Of a stretch of DNA of 11,501 nucleotides, positions 1-7,444 are shown one piece after another. Position 1 is the stretch's first letter; each line of letters opens with the position of its first letter. Origin of the DNA: Merdiplasma sp905207905 (GTDB lineage Bacteria > Bacillota > Clostridia > Lachnospirales > Lachnospiraceae); the NCBI GenBank assembly GCA_902475025.1, contig CABRXX010000077.1, positions 1 through 11,501 of the forward strand, given 5' to 3'. Both the position numbers and the translations under genes were made by a program. The notes beneath the pieces were generated by a model, which was not told the origin of the DNA, did not search any database, and saw only the letters and a program-made list of their open reading frames with translations.

Positions 1-138
1 GGTCTGCATGGTAAACTGCTCCGGCACAATGATCATATACCGTTTTTCCGGATGCTCTTTGGCCTCCCGGATCATGGAGCTGTAAAGCCAATGGGATTTT
101 CCGCTGCCGGAACTTCCCCAAATCAGTTGAAGTGACAT
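1..138 (-). CDS. addB: AddB/RexB helicase-nuclease subunit B, N-terminal fragment
   Basis: Only the first 46 codons are present; the gene runs off the left edge. The protein begins MSLQLIWGSSGSGKSHW, placing a Walker A-type nucleotide-binding loop (GSSGSGKS, residues 8-15) at the extreme N-terminus, and continues with IIVPEQFTMQT at residues 36-46. This pairing of an N-terminal P-loop and a VPEQFTMQT segment is characteristic of the AddB subunit of the AddAB (RexAB) helicase-nuclease, which processes double-strand DNA ends for RecA-dependent repair in Firmicutes. The ATG at 138-136 follows a GGAG ribosome binding site six bases upstream. In Clostridia addA commonly follows addB, which would place it beyond the left edge. 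The conserved C-terminal nuclease and iron-sulfur cysteines cannot be checked here. Confidence 0.88.
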   Translation of the reverse strand, partial: MSLQLIWGSSGSGKSHWLYSSMIREAKEHPEKRYMIIVPEQFTMQT

Positions 139-304
139 AATATTCTCCGCTTCTCTTTCTTTTCTCCAGCCTGCAGCCGCTCCTTTTTTCCTCCTGCTTT
201 TGGAAATGCCCTGGGCTTATGGCTGGCAGCCTATCAAGCCTGCAGAGCAGCATTTGCCAAGTATTTGCACAAGTGCGTCTGCCCGACTCATTGCCCACAT
301 GAAT
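139..304. other. Non-coding gap between the YARHG-gene terminator and addB
   Basis: These 166 bases hold no convincing gene. They presumably contain the addB promoter, but no good -35/-10 pair stands out: on the minus strand TTGGCA is a fair -35, yet nothing resembling TATAAT lies 17 bases beyond it. Small features are a GCAC-TT-GTGC dyad, a GGCT-GCC-AGCC hairpin, and two copies of CTGCAGGCT about 80 bases apart. A 27-codon ORF on the minus strand (300-217) has no ribosome binding site and is not called. Confidence 0.4.
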
Positions 305-363
305 AAAAAGAGGGAGCTGCCTCAAAACAGAGCTTCTCCTGTCTGTTTTACGGCAGCCTCTTT
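305..363 (-). terminator. Intrinsic terminator downstream of the YARHG gene
   Basis: On the minus strand AAAGAGGCTGCC then AAAACAG on the 5' side pairs with CTGTTTT then GGCAGC and CTCTTT on the 3' side. There is a three-base bulge and a two-base mismatch, and the hairpin is followed by a T-run (CTCTTTTTATT). The stem starts about 59 bases past the stop codon of the YARHG gene. The strand-symmetric A/T flanks mean it could also act in the opposite direction, although no plus-strand gene is visible nearby. Confidence 0.8.
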
Positions 364-421
364 CTGATGCAAAATTATTCAGTAAACTCATCGATCATTC
401 ATTGTCCTGATCGCCCTCTGC

Positions 422-1648
422 TCAGTACAGCTGATAACCATTGGGATTCATAGCATATTCATATCGTTTCAGCAACTCAATGTTTGCTTTCTCGTAGTCA
501 TTGAATACCGAGGTCGAAAACTGGCTGCTGGGGATAGTTCCGTGATACCAGTATTTGCTTCCAAAATAATCCCTCAGCTCCTGGGCTTGGAAAATGTATC
601 CCCTGCGGGCATAGATCTCATTTCGGGCATAATTTAACTGCTGCAAAGATAATCCGGCAACCTCCGCCTCATTTAAATACCGCAGATTACTGTCCCAGAT
701 CACATAGTCTGTGGCCGCCGGCGTGTACGCATAATAGCTGGTATAGCTGCCAATACCGGAATAGGTATAACCCGGCTGATCCACCAGATAGCCTCCGCTC
801 TGCCTTGCATATTCCTCATCCAGCAGCGTCTGGATATTCGCTTTCTCATATTCATTCAGATAGCTCTCCGAAAACTGTTCCGGTGACAGATACCCCCAAT
901 ACCAGTTTTTCTGATAAAAATAGTCGGAAAGTTCCACTGACTGGAACAGCCGTCCCTTTCTGGCATAAATCTCATTTCTTGCGTAGCAAAGCTCCTGAAT
1001 ACTCATCTGGGCAAGCTCTGATACCGAGAGATATCTCCGGTCGCTGTCATAGATCACATAGCTGTCCGGATCCACATAGAGAGGATCATTGTAGGAATAG
1101 CTGTAATAGGAATCATTCATGTACTGGTACACAGAACTGTAATCATAGTGTCCGCTGTCCAGCGCATAGGTGCCAAGCTCTGCCTCTCTGGAATCCAAAA
1201 GACCTACATTGGCTGTCTCATAGGCATTCAGCATATCCGGAGTAAACTGCTCCGGCGCATAGATGCCGCTGTACCAATACTGCTGATCAAAATACTGCTG
1301 CAGCTCATTGGACACAAACCGCCTGCCGTTTCTGGCATAAATCTCATTCTTCGCATAGCATACCACCTGAAGCGGCATATCTGCAATCTCCTCTCTGGAA
1401 AGATAGGCCCAGGAGCTGTGAGGAAGGATGTAGCCGTAGGCTTCTTCTCCCCGGGCCCAATCTCCTCCCAACAGCAGAAGTAATATGACCGCAGCTGCAA
1501 ACACCAGGCTCATGCCCCATCCCTTGGCCGCAAAGGCCAGGGTTCTGATTCCGCCAATGCTTCCGGACAGGATTCCACTCTTCTCATCCCTTCCGGTGCA
1601 TAGCCGCTCCCTTATCCGGCCTGAGCCTCCTGACTGTATCTTCTTCAT
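422..1648 (-). CDS. Membrane-anchored protein with three YARHG domains
   Basis: This 408-residue protein of unknown function has a basic cytoplasmic N-terminus of about 45 residues, one hydrophobic segment (about 46-62), and three copies of the YARHG domain. The signature motif appears as YAKNEIYARNG (98-108), YARNEIYARKG (222-232) and YARNEIYARRG (340-350). Each copy spans about 78 residues, near 73-151, 198-276 and 316-393, and starts with a Y/I-L-x-x-S-x-x-x-YL strand. Conserved aromatic FxxxYWY/NWYWG-like turns and an EKANIxxL end helix recur. The linkers are rich in tyrosine and serine. The family is known as extracellular or envelope-associated in Firmicutes, often fused to membrane anchors, without an established reaction. 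The ATG at 1648 follows an AAGGGGGG ribosome binding site. The gene stands alone, 214 bases after valS and followed by its own terminator. No catalytic motif is visible; a binding or scaffold role outside the membrane is inference. Confidence 0.9.
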   Translation of the reverse strand: MKKIQSGGSGRIRERLCTGRDEKSGILSGSIGGIRTLAFAAKGWGMSLVFAAAVILLLLLGGDWARGEEAYGYILPHSSWAYLSREEIADMPLQVVCYAKNEIYARNGRRFVSNELQQYFDQQYWYSGIYAPEQFTPDMLNAYETANVGLLDSREAELGTYALDSGHYDYSSVYQYMNDSYYSYSYNDPLYVDPDSYVIYDSDRRYLSVSELAQMSIQELCYARNEIYARKGRLFQSVELSDYFYQKNWYWGYLSPEQFSESYLNEYEKANIQTLLDEEYARQSGGYLVDQPGYTYSGIGSYTSYYAYTPAATDYVIWDSNLRYLNEAEVAGLSLQQLNYARNEIYARRGYIFQAQELRDYFGSKYWYHGTIPSSQFSTSVFNDYEKANIELLKRYEYAMNPNGYQLY

Positions 1649-1862
1649 CTGAGTCCCCCCTTCCCTCGGGCTTTGCTTCTAATCCCCAGGGCTCTCTTGG
1701 CTATATGTTTCCCCCGTTTCAAAATCGTCCTAAGTATCCATAATATTCATAGCATCCATGGTCAGAAAACGATTGCCATTTGTACACGGATGATAAAGTC
1801 ATCATATCATCATATTGCAGAAAATTCCACAGCTTTTCAGAGAAAAAATTCTGAAAGGTTTC
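1649..1862. other. valS to YARHG-gene intergenic region
   Basis: These 214 bases separate the valS stop from the YARHG gene. A hairpin (1833-1857; CTTTCAGA pairing with TCTGAAAAG on the minus strand, loop ATTTTTTC) lies just after the valS stop, but no U-tract follows it, so it is a doubtful terminator. Further on is an AT-rich stretch with TATTAT as a possible -10 and no good -35, and an imperfect direct repeat (ATGGATGCT/ATGGATACT). The last 70 bases are purine-rich and G-rich up to the ribosome binding site. No known riboswitch could be fitted. Confidence 0.35.
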
Positions 1863-4511
1863 TTAAGCCCCCAGCTGAGCCAGACGCTCTTTTACCTGCT
1901 CCATCATCTGCTGGTACTTGGCAAGCTTGGCCTTTTCTTCCTCAATCTTGGCAGCCGGAGCTTTGCTGACAAACTTCTCATTGCTCAGCATTCCATTGGA
2001 GCGGGCCAGTTCCTTCTCCAGCTTCTTCTCCTCGCCCTTTAACCGCTCAATCTCTTTTTCAATATCCACCAGCTCTGCAAAGGGCATATAGATGGAGGCT
2101 CCATGGATCAGGGCGGACACCGCGTCCTCACCAATTCCCTCCTTATCTGCCTGCACCTTTACCTGGCTGGCGTAACCTAAGGTGGCAAAGAACACTTCTC
2201 CATTTTCAAAAATCTCCCGCACCTTTGGATCCTCAGATACCACAAAAACTTTTGCCTTCTTGCTGGGAGGCACGTTCATGCCGCTGCGCACATTCCGGAT
2301 GGCCCGCACCGCCTCCTTGATGGTCTCCACGGCCTTTTCATCCTCTGCAAAATCCCACGCTTCTGTAAATTCCGGCCAGGAGGAGATCATAATGGACTCT
2401 TCCTCAGACTGCAGCGTGCAGAAGATCTCCTCTGTGATAAAGGGCATGAAGGGATGAAGCAGTTTCAGGGCATTGGCAAGCACCGTCTTTAATGTCCAGA
2501 GAGCCGCCCCCTTAGTGGTATCGGTCTCACTGTACAGTCTGGGTTTCACCATCTCAATATACCAGTCACAGAATTCCTCCCAGATAAAGTCATAGACCTT
2601 CTGCACAGCGATACCCAGCTCATATTTCTCCATATTTTCCGTCACTTCTTTTGCCAGACGGTTTACCTTTGCCAGGATCCAGCGGTCCGCTTCGGTAAGC
2701 TCCTCTGGCATCGTTGCCGGAATCTGGGCCTTCTCCAGGTTCATCATAATGAATCTGGATGCGTTCCACACCTTGTTGGCAAAATTTCTGGAAGCCTCCA
2801 CCCTCTCATAGTAAAAACGCATATCATTTCCAGGCGCATTCCCTGTGATCAGGGTAAGACGCAATGCATCGGCTCCATACTGGTCAATAATCTCCAGCGG
2901 ATCAATGCCGTTTCCTAAGGATTTACTCATCTTTCTTCCCTGGGAATCCCGCACCAGTCCGTGGATCAGCACATGGTGGAAGGGGGATTTTCCCGTCTGC
3001 TCCAGAGAGGAAAATACCATGCGGATCACCCAGAAGAAAATAATATCATATCCGGTCACCAGCACATCGGTGGGGAAGAAATAATCCATCTCCGGTGTTT
3101 TCTCCGGCCAGCCCAGAGTAGAGAAGGGCCACAGGGCAGAGGAAAACCAGGTATCCAGAGAATCCTCATCCTGCTGGAAATGGGTGCCGCCGCACTTGGG
3201 GCATTTCTTGGGAGCACCGCCCTTTTGCACTACCATCTCCCCGCAGTCCTCACAGTAGTAAGCAGGGATCCGATGGCCCCACCAGAGCTGTCTGGATACG
3301 CACCAGTCCTTAATATTTTCCAGCCAGTGTACATAGATCTTGTCAAAACGCTCAGGCACAAAATTCAGATCCTCTGTCTTTAACACATCAAGCGCCGCCT
3401 GGGCCATCTCCTTCATGCGCACAAACCACTGAGGCTTGATCATGGGCTCCACCGTGGTATGGCAGCGGTCATGGGTTCCCACTGCATGGGTGTGGGGCAC
3501 TACCTTTACTAACAGCCCCAGCTCCTCCAGATCCGCCACAATGGCCTTCCTGGCCTCATACCGCTCCATACCTGCATATTTGCCGCACAGCTCGTTCATG
3601 GTGGCATCGTCGTTCATGATATTGATCTCCGGCAGATCATGGCGCTTGCCCACTTCAAAGTCATTGGGGTCATGAGCCGGAGTGATCTTTACGCAGCCGG
3701 TCCCAAACTCCTTATCCACATACTCATCTGCGATCACCGGGATCTCCCTTCCGGTCAGAGGCAGCACCAGCATCTTGCCGATAAGATCCTGATAACGCTC
3801 ATCCTCCGGGTTCACTGCCACTGCCGTATCTCCCAGCAGCGTCTCCGGACGGGTGGTGGCAATCTCTACAAAACGGCCCTCTTCTCCCACGATGGGATAA
3901 TTGATGTGCCAGAAAAAGCCGTTCTGATCCTCATGCTCCACCTCCGCGTCAGAAAGTGAGGTCTGGCACTTGGGACACCAGTTGATGATCCGGCTTCCCT
4001 TGTACAGCCAGCCTTTCTCATACAGCCGCACAAACACTTCCTCCACTGCCTTGGAACAGCCCTCATCCATGGTAAACCGCTCCCGGTCCCAGTCAGCGGA
4101 AGCCCCCAGCTTATACAACTGATGGATGATCCGGCTGCCGTACTCCTCTTTCCATTTCCAGGCGTGTTTTAAAAACTCCTCCCGGCCGATCTCATGCTTG
4201 TCAATGCCCTGCTCCTTCAGCATGTTGGTCACTTTCACCTCGGTGGCAATCGCCGCATGGTCGGTTCCCGGCTGCCAGAGGGCCTCATACCCCTGCATTC
4301 TCTTATACCGGATCAAAATATCCTGCATGGTATTATCCAGGGCATGACCCATGTGAAGCTGTCCCGTTACATTTGGCGGGGGCATCACAATGGTAAAGGG
4401 CTTTTTATCCCGGTTCACCTCTGCATGAAAATATTTTTTATCCAGCCATTTCTGATAGATCCGATCCTCCATTCCCTTTGGATCGTAGGTCTTTGCCAAT
4501 TCTTTGCTCAT
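1863..4511 (-). CDS. valS: Valyl-tRNA synthetase
   Basis: A complete 882-residue class Ia aminoacyl-tRNA synthetase that charges tRNA-Val with valine in the cytoplasm. The catalytic HIGH-type motif is HMGH at residues 53-56 (in PPPNVTGQLHMGH), and KMSKS lies at 527-531 followed by LGNGIDPLEIID. The CP1 editing insertion, which removes mischarged threonine, carries TTRPETLLGDTAVAV (219-233). Zinc-binding cysteine pairs are visible at 179/182, 420/423 and 437/440. The anticodon-binding region follows at about 600-750. The C-terminus (about 815-880) is the charged tRNA-binding coiled coil typical of bacterial ValRS. Length and domain order are normal. The start chosen is the ATG at 4511, which has an AGGAGGA site just upstream. 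An in-frame ATG 14 codons earlier lacks one and its extra residues (MALGRSGIILQEET) are not family-like. Expression is controlled by the T-box leader upstream. Confidence 0.98.
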   Translation of the reverse strand: MSKELAKTYDPKGMEDRIYQKWLDKKYFHAEVNRDKKPFTIVMPPPNVTGQLHMGHALDNTMQDILIRYKRMQGYEALWQPGTDHAAIATEVKVTNMLKEQGIDKHEIGREEFLKHAWKWKEEYGSRIIHQLYKLGASADWDRERFTMDEGCSKAVEEVFVRLYEKGWLYKGSRIINWCPKCQTSLSDAEVEHEDQNGFFWHINYPIVGEEGRFVEIATTRPETLLGDTAVAVNPEDERYQDLIGKMLVLPLTGREIPVIADEYVDKEFGTGCVKITPAHDPNDFEVGKRHDLPEINIMNDDATMNELCGKYAGMERYEARKAIVADLEELGLLVKVVPHTHAVGTHDRCHTTVEPMIKPQWFVRMKEMAQAALDVLKTEDLNFVPERFDKIYVHWLENIKDWCVSRQLWWGHRIPAYYCEDCGEMVVQKGGAPKKCPKCGGTHFQQDEDSLDTWFSSALWPFSTLGWPEKTPEMDYFFPTDVLVTGYDIIFFWVIRMVFSSLEQTGKSPFHHVLIHGLVRDSQGRKMSKSLGNGIDPLEIIDQYGADALRLTLITGNAPGNDMRFYYERVEASRNFANKVWNASRFIMMNLEKAQIPATMPEELTEADRWILAKVNRLAKEVTENMEKYELGIAVQKVYDFIWEEFCDWYIEMVKPRLYSETDTTKGAALWTLKTVLANALKLLHPFMPFITEEIFCTLQSEEESIMISSWPEFTEAWDFAEDEKAVETIKEAVRAIRNVRSGMNVPPSKKAKVFVVSEDPKVREIFENGEVFFATLGYASQVKVQADKEGIGEDAVSALIHGASIYMPFAELVDIEKEIERLKGEEKKLEKELARSNGMLSNEKFVSKAPAAKIEEEKAKLAKYQQMMEQVKERLAQLGA

Positions 4512-4547
4512 AGTCTCCTCCTGTAAAATAATTCCGCTCCGTCCCAG

Positions 4548-4722
4548 TGCCATCCTGCACGGGGCATTTTTGTGGGAGGCTGCAAAATACGGCCCCCGGT
4601 GGATTTTCGGCGTGTTTTTCGCAGAAAACGTGTTCGTTTTCGGAGAAAAATCACCCGAAAAGGTACCGCCGGAGGGCTTTTGCCCCCCCCCACAAAAAAC
4701 GCCCTCTGCATAAGCAAAGGGC
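4548..4722. repeat. Long imperfect palindrome between T-box terminator and valS
   Basis: The arms of about 83-88 bases (4635-4722 and 4548-4630) are inverted copies of each other around a four-base loop (4631-4634). By eye about 60-65 of some 85 aligned positions match. The matching blocks stay in order from the centre outward: GAAAACG, TTTTTC, GTG, TTTTCGG, CCGG, GCCC, GCAAAA, GTGGG, TTTTT, GGGC, GCA, TGC and CCC. Breaks are a 3x3 internal loop and small bulges. The right-hand arm includes the 3' half and U-tract of the T-box terminator. The mirrored left end reads, on the plus strand, as a short hairpin (GTGC/GCAC inside CCC/GGG) followed by CATTTTT, so it resembles a terminator facing the other way. 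It could be a foldback/MITE-like element or a long mRNA hairpin; no clear target-site duplication is seen. Confidence 0.75.
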
Positions 4723-4723
4723 G
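4694..4723 (-). terminator. T-box intrinsic terminator (attenuator) of valS
   Basis: On the minus strand CGCCCTTTGC, loop TTAT, GCAGAGGGCG form a ten-pair stem with one G-U pair, followed by six T residues. Its 5' arm is shared with the alternative antiterminator: the CGC and CCTT used there are the first bases of this stem. The two structures are therefore mutually exclusive, as expected for tRNA-dependent attenuation. Confidence 0.93.
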
Positions 4724-5028
4724 AATCTGTCGCGGTACCACCTTATTTTCCATGTACGGCTGAGGCCCTCAACCCTCCATGGCTCTCTACCCATAACGCA
4801 GGTATGCGAAAAGACTTACTGTTCCCATGACAGCCATTTGTCCGTCATTTGGACAAGCATCCAAGAACCTGTTCAGTCTCCCGGTTCAAAAGCTACCTTC
4901 CCCGCCCGCTTCCCAAGACTGCCTCTCAGCCTGGAGCTGTCCTCTCTTTTGATGCGCTGCGGATACTCCTCTTTCTCATCACCTTTAAAATATGAAATAA
5001 TCCAGTAATCTCTGGGATATCTCTATAT
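4694..5028 (-). ncRNA. T-box riboswitch leader (valine-specific) of valS
   Basis: This leader senses uncharged tRNA and permits readthrough into valS when charged tRNA-Val is short. The T-box core AAGGTGGTACCGCG lies at 4744-4731. The antiterminator is readable: AAGG pairs with CCTT and GCG with CGC, flanking the seven-base bulge UGGUACC. The UGGU would pair with the tRNA end ACCA, where A is the usual valine-tRNA discriminator. In Stem I the 5' side carries an AGUA motif (in GAGGAGTATCC) and the 3' side reads GAAGGTAGC. That places a GUA valine codon at 4896-4894 as the probable specifier, one base after GAA. A Stem III hairpin (CCATG...CATGG with an inner GGTTGA/TCAGCC stem) spans about 4782-4750. 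The 5' end is estimated from the promoter. Specifier placement is by motif, not by a folded model. Confidence 0.93.
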
Positions 5029-5034
5029 TTTTTT

Positions 5035-5063
5035 ATTCTAGCCAAAGAAAGAGGGTTTGTCAA
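5035..5063 (-). promoter_or_regulatory. Consensus sigma-A promoter of the valS T-box transcript
   Basis: The -35 hexamer is TTGACA (5063-5058, perfect). A 17-base spacer follows, then TAGAAT (5040-5035, five of six to consensus). Transcription should start near 5028, about seven bases beyond. The -35 begins only 19 bases after the stop codon of the ABC permease gene, and no terminator fits between them. Confidence 0.85.
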
Positions 5064-5082
5064 GATAGGAAATTTCTTCCCG

Positions 5083-7440
5083 CTACATCAGACTGTCGTC
5101 CTGCAGCGCATCAGACAGGTCACAGGCCAGGATTTTTCGCCCTCCCAAATAGTAAGCCAACGCCACAAAAGCGAAAACACAGAGAATAAACAGCAGCATC
5201 GGAACTATGGGAGCCTTGGCCAAAAACTCGCCCGGATCCAGATAGCTGGCTTTGATCATAAAAGCGGCAGCTACCGCAGTCAAAGGCAGCGTGATCAGAG
5301 CCGGCTTTCCGGCGATCACCAAAGCCTCCACAAAAAACAGTTTTCGCATCCCTGCGGGAGTCATTCCCACTGACAGATATCTGGCGAACTCTCTCTTCCG
5401 CTGCCGAAGAAAGCCCAGGGTGTTGGAAAATACATTGGCGATCCCTATGACGGCCAACAGTCCGCAGAAGCCGCCGAACAGAAGGGTGGATCCCTTTCGG
5501 ATGGCGTCGTCTGAGCGCTTTTCCTCAATCCGGTTCTCTATCACGATTTCCTCCCCGGAACCCAGGATGTCTCTCACGCCCTCCTCCAGCGCTTCCACCT
5601 TCCTAGCAAACGCCTCCTCCCATAAGGAGGGCTCCAGGCCCGTTTCCTGATTTTCTTCCCTGCTTCCTTCCGGTCTGTTTTCCCCATCCTTTTTCTGACT
5701 CTTCCCCTGATCCTTGCCGGAAACCTGGGGTTCTGCATCTATGGAAGCTTCCGCTCGTCCAGCCAGCACCCGGACATAGACGGCCTGGGCCTCCTCCCAC
5801 AGCGCTTCTTTTTTCTGCTCCCACAGACTCAGGGGGATAAACTGCACCAGACTATAATTTTCATACTCTTCCCGCAGTCTGGGCGCCTGATCGGTAAAGG
5901 CAGCCACCGGAAGCTCCAGGGTCTTTCCGTCTTTTTCCGTCCTGCCTTCCAAAAGAAGGCGGCCTTCCTCCACAGCTTCTTCAGTCAGGAAAGGAATGTA
6001 TGCTTTGTAGCGGAAATTGCTGTTTACGCTGTCCCAGATCCGGTTCAGCACCACTGCTCCCCCGGAAGGCTCCGCCTGAATCTGTTCGCAATATTCTGCA
6101 AAGCTTTCATCGTCCAAAATTACGAGAGGAGCCTGCACCAAGTAATCATCCCCCTCTCTTACAATGCTCTCTCCTGCTATGGCCTCCAAGCCCCCTGCTG
6201 CTGCTACCTGCCGGCTCACCTTCCCTGCGGGAACTCTGCACACAGCCCAGGCCTTCTGATAGATCACTGTGCTCTCCGCCTCCGGCAACACTTTCAGCTG
6301 CTCGAGCTTTTCCCGGTCAAACGTCTCCATGGTCTGGTTCTTCACCTCCGCCATCACATCCCAGGTATCCTGATACCGCTCAAAGTAGGTATGGCCGGTA
6401 CTGATGCCTGACAAGGTAAAAAAGCACAGCATCATGGAAAAGGCCAGAAAAGACAGGGTAAGGGAAATGGTGGAGGTGCGCAGAGCCTTTTTCCTGGCCC
6501 GCAGTCCGTTGCCTGCCAGCTCTCCCTCCACTCCAAAAATCTTTGGCAAAAGCAGGGAATGATTTTTCCGCTTCAGACCGGCCTCGCCCCCGGTGCGGAT
6601 CGCTTCCAGAGGCGTAAGCCGACTTAGCCGGCTTGCCGGGATCCAGGCTGATAAGAACACCGTCAGCCCGGAGGCGAAAAGCGTAAGGGCCAGTATCAGG
6701 GGATGATATTGAAAAACAGCTTCATGACGCCCTTCAATCTGCGCGCCCAAACCATTGATCCCCTGCAAAATGCCAAAGCTGAAAAGCACTCCCCCGGCAG
6801 AGCCTGCCAGGATAGGCACTGCGCAAAACAACCCAGCCTCCCGAAGCAGACCGATGCGGATCTGTCCCGGCGTCGCACCCACACTGGAAAAGATCCCCAG
6901 CTGATGGATTCGGTCATTCATAGAAATGGCAAAAGAATTATGGATGATCAGAATCAGCGACAGCGAGGCCAGAAACACCACCATCAGAAAAAAGGGAAGC
7001 AAAAGCGGCGGAGTTTCATCCTGGGGATTGCTTACCAGATACCGGGACAGTAAAAGCTCATGGACAAACACTTCCTCCGGCTTAAGCTCCAGTTTATCTG
7101 CAATCTGTTCCATGTCCTGATAGATAGAGCCTTTCCTGCGAAAATACAGGTCTGTGACTGCTTCTCCCATCTGCTCTGAGGCCTTAGCGTTTGACTTCAC
7201 CTGCTCTACATTTGCAAATTTTTCGATCAGCCTTTTCTTCTCTTCCTCCAGCTCTCCTGTGATCCTTCCCTCCCAGTCTCCTTCCTCCAAAATGATCTGC
7301 TCGATCTCATAAACCCAGAAATTGTAGGACAAACAGCACAACATCGACAGAAACAACGAGGCGATAAAAGCAGCTGCCATAAGGGAAATGCCGGAAGTCC
7401 GGTTTTTCTTCCCGTATCCCAAGGAATCATCCTTCCACAT
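5083..7440 (-). CDS. ABC transporter permease with two FtsX domains (MacB/Bce-like)
   Basis: A 785-residue membrane subunit that should pair with the ATPase encoded immediately upstream. Predicted membrane segments lie near 18-43, 145-167, 199-226, 245-268, 324-346, 651-675, 702-728 and 745-766. Segments 2-4 form the first FtsX domain (with GIFSSVGATPGQIR after segment 2 and LSRLTPLEAIRTGGE at its end). Segments 6-8 form the second (FARYLSVGMTPAGMRKL). Two extracytoplasmic parts result: about 100 residues after segment 1 and about 300 residues between segments 5 and 6. The larger contains a charged low-complexity stretch near 567-605. This duplicated layout is known for FtsX-type exporters and mechanotransmission systems handling peptides, lipoproteins or antibiotics. 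The ATG at 7440 has GGAGGTGA directly upstream; an earlier in-frame ATG at 7464 would overlap the ATPase gene. Substrate is unknown; a defence or envelope-stress role is inferred from the neighbouring two-component system. Confidence 0.92.
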   Translation of the reverse strand: MWKDDSLGYGKKNRTSGISLMAAAFIASLFLSMLCCLSYNFWVYEIEQIILEEGDWEGRITGELEEEKKRLIEKFANVEQVKSNAKASEQMGEAVTDLYFRRKGSIYQDMEQIADKLELKPEEVFVHELLLSRYLVSNPQDETPPLLLPFFLMVVFLASLSLILIIHNSFAISMNDRIHQLGIFSSVGATPGQIRIGLLREAGLFCAVPILAGSAGGVLFSFGILQGINGLGAQIEGRHEAVFQYHPLILALTLFASGLTVFLSAWIPASRLSRLTPLEAIRTGGEAGLKRKNHSLLLPKIFGVEGELAGNGLRARKKALRTSTISLTLSFLAFSMMLCFFTLSGISTGHTYFERYQDTWDVMAEVKNQTMETFDREKLEQLKVLPEAESTVIYQKAWAVCRVPAGKVSRQVAAAGGLEAIAGESIVREGDDYLVQAPLVILDDESFAEYCEQIQAEPSGGAVVLNRIWDSVNSNFRYKAYIPFLTEEAVEEGRLLLEGRTEKDGKTLELPVAAFTDQAPRLREEYENYSLVQFIPLSLWEQKKEALWEEAQAVYVRVLAGRAEASIDAEPQVSGKDQGKSQKKDGENRPEGSREENQETGLEPSLWEEAFARKVEALEEGVRDILGSGEEIVIENRIEEKRSDDAIRKGSTLLFGGFCGLLAVIGIANVFSNTLGFLRQRKREFARYLSVGMTPAGMRKLFFVEALVIAGKPALITLPLTAVAAAFMIKASYLDPGEFLAKAPIVPMLLFILCVFAFVALAYYLGGRKILACDLSDALQDDSLM

Positions 7441-7444
7441 CTTC

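Noticed and set aside
217..300. A 27-codon ORF on the minus strand (MWAMSRADALVQILG...) between the terminator and addB
   Set aside because: No ribosome binding site, starts directly after the terminator T-run, and no recognisable motif.
1649..1740. Possible riboswitch in the purine-rich leader of the YARHG gene (GCAAAGCCC and GGGGGAAAC recall parts of c-di-GMP-I and c-di-AMP aptamers)
   Set aside because: The tetraloop/receptor and paired cores of those classes could not be fitted; the similarity is limited to short G/A-rich words.
1833..1857. Hairpin after the valS stop as the valS terminator
   Set aside because: The T-run is in the loop and no U-tract follows the stem on the minus strand, so it is not a convincing intrinsic terminator.
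2961..3383. 140-codon plus-strand ORF antisense to valS, and similar plus-strand ORFs across the window
   Set aside because: They lie opposite clearly conserved genes, lack ribosome binding sites and recognisable domains, and arise from codon bias of the real strand.
4512..4553. Longer valS starting 14 codons upstream at 4553
   Set aside because: The ATG at 4511 has a strong AGGAGGA site and gives the usual N-terminus; the extension reads through that site and is not family-like.
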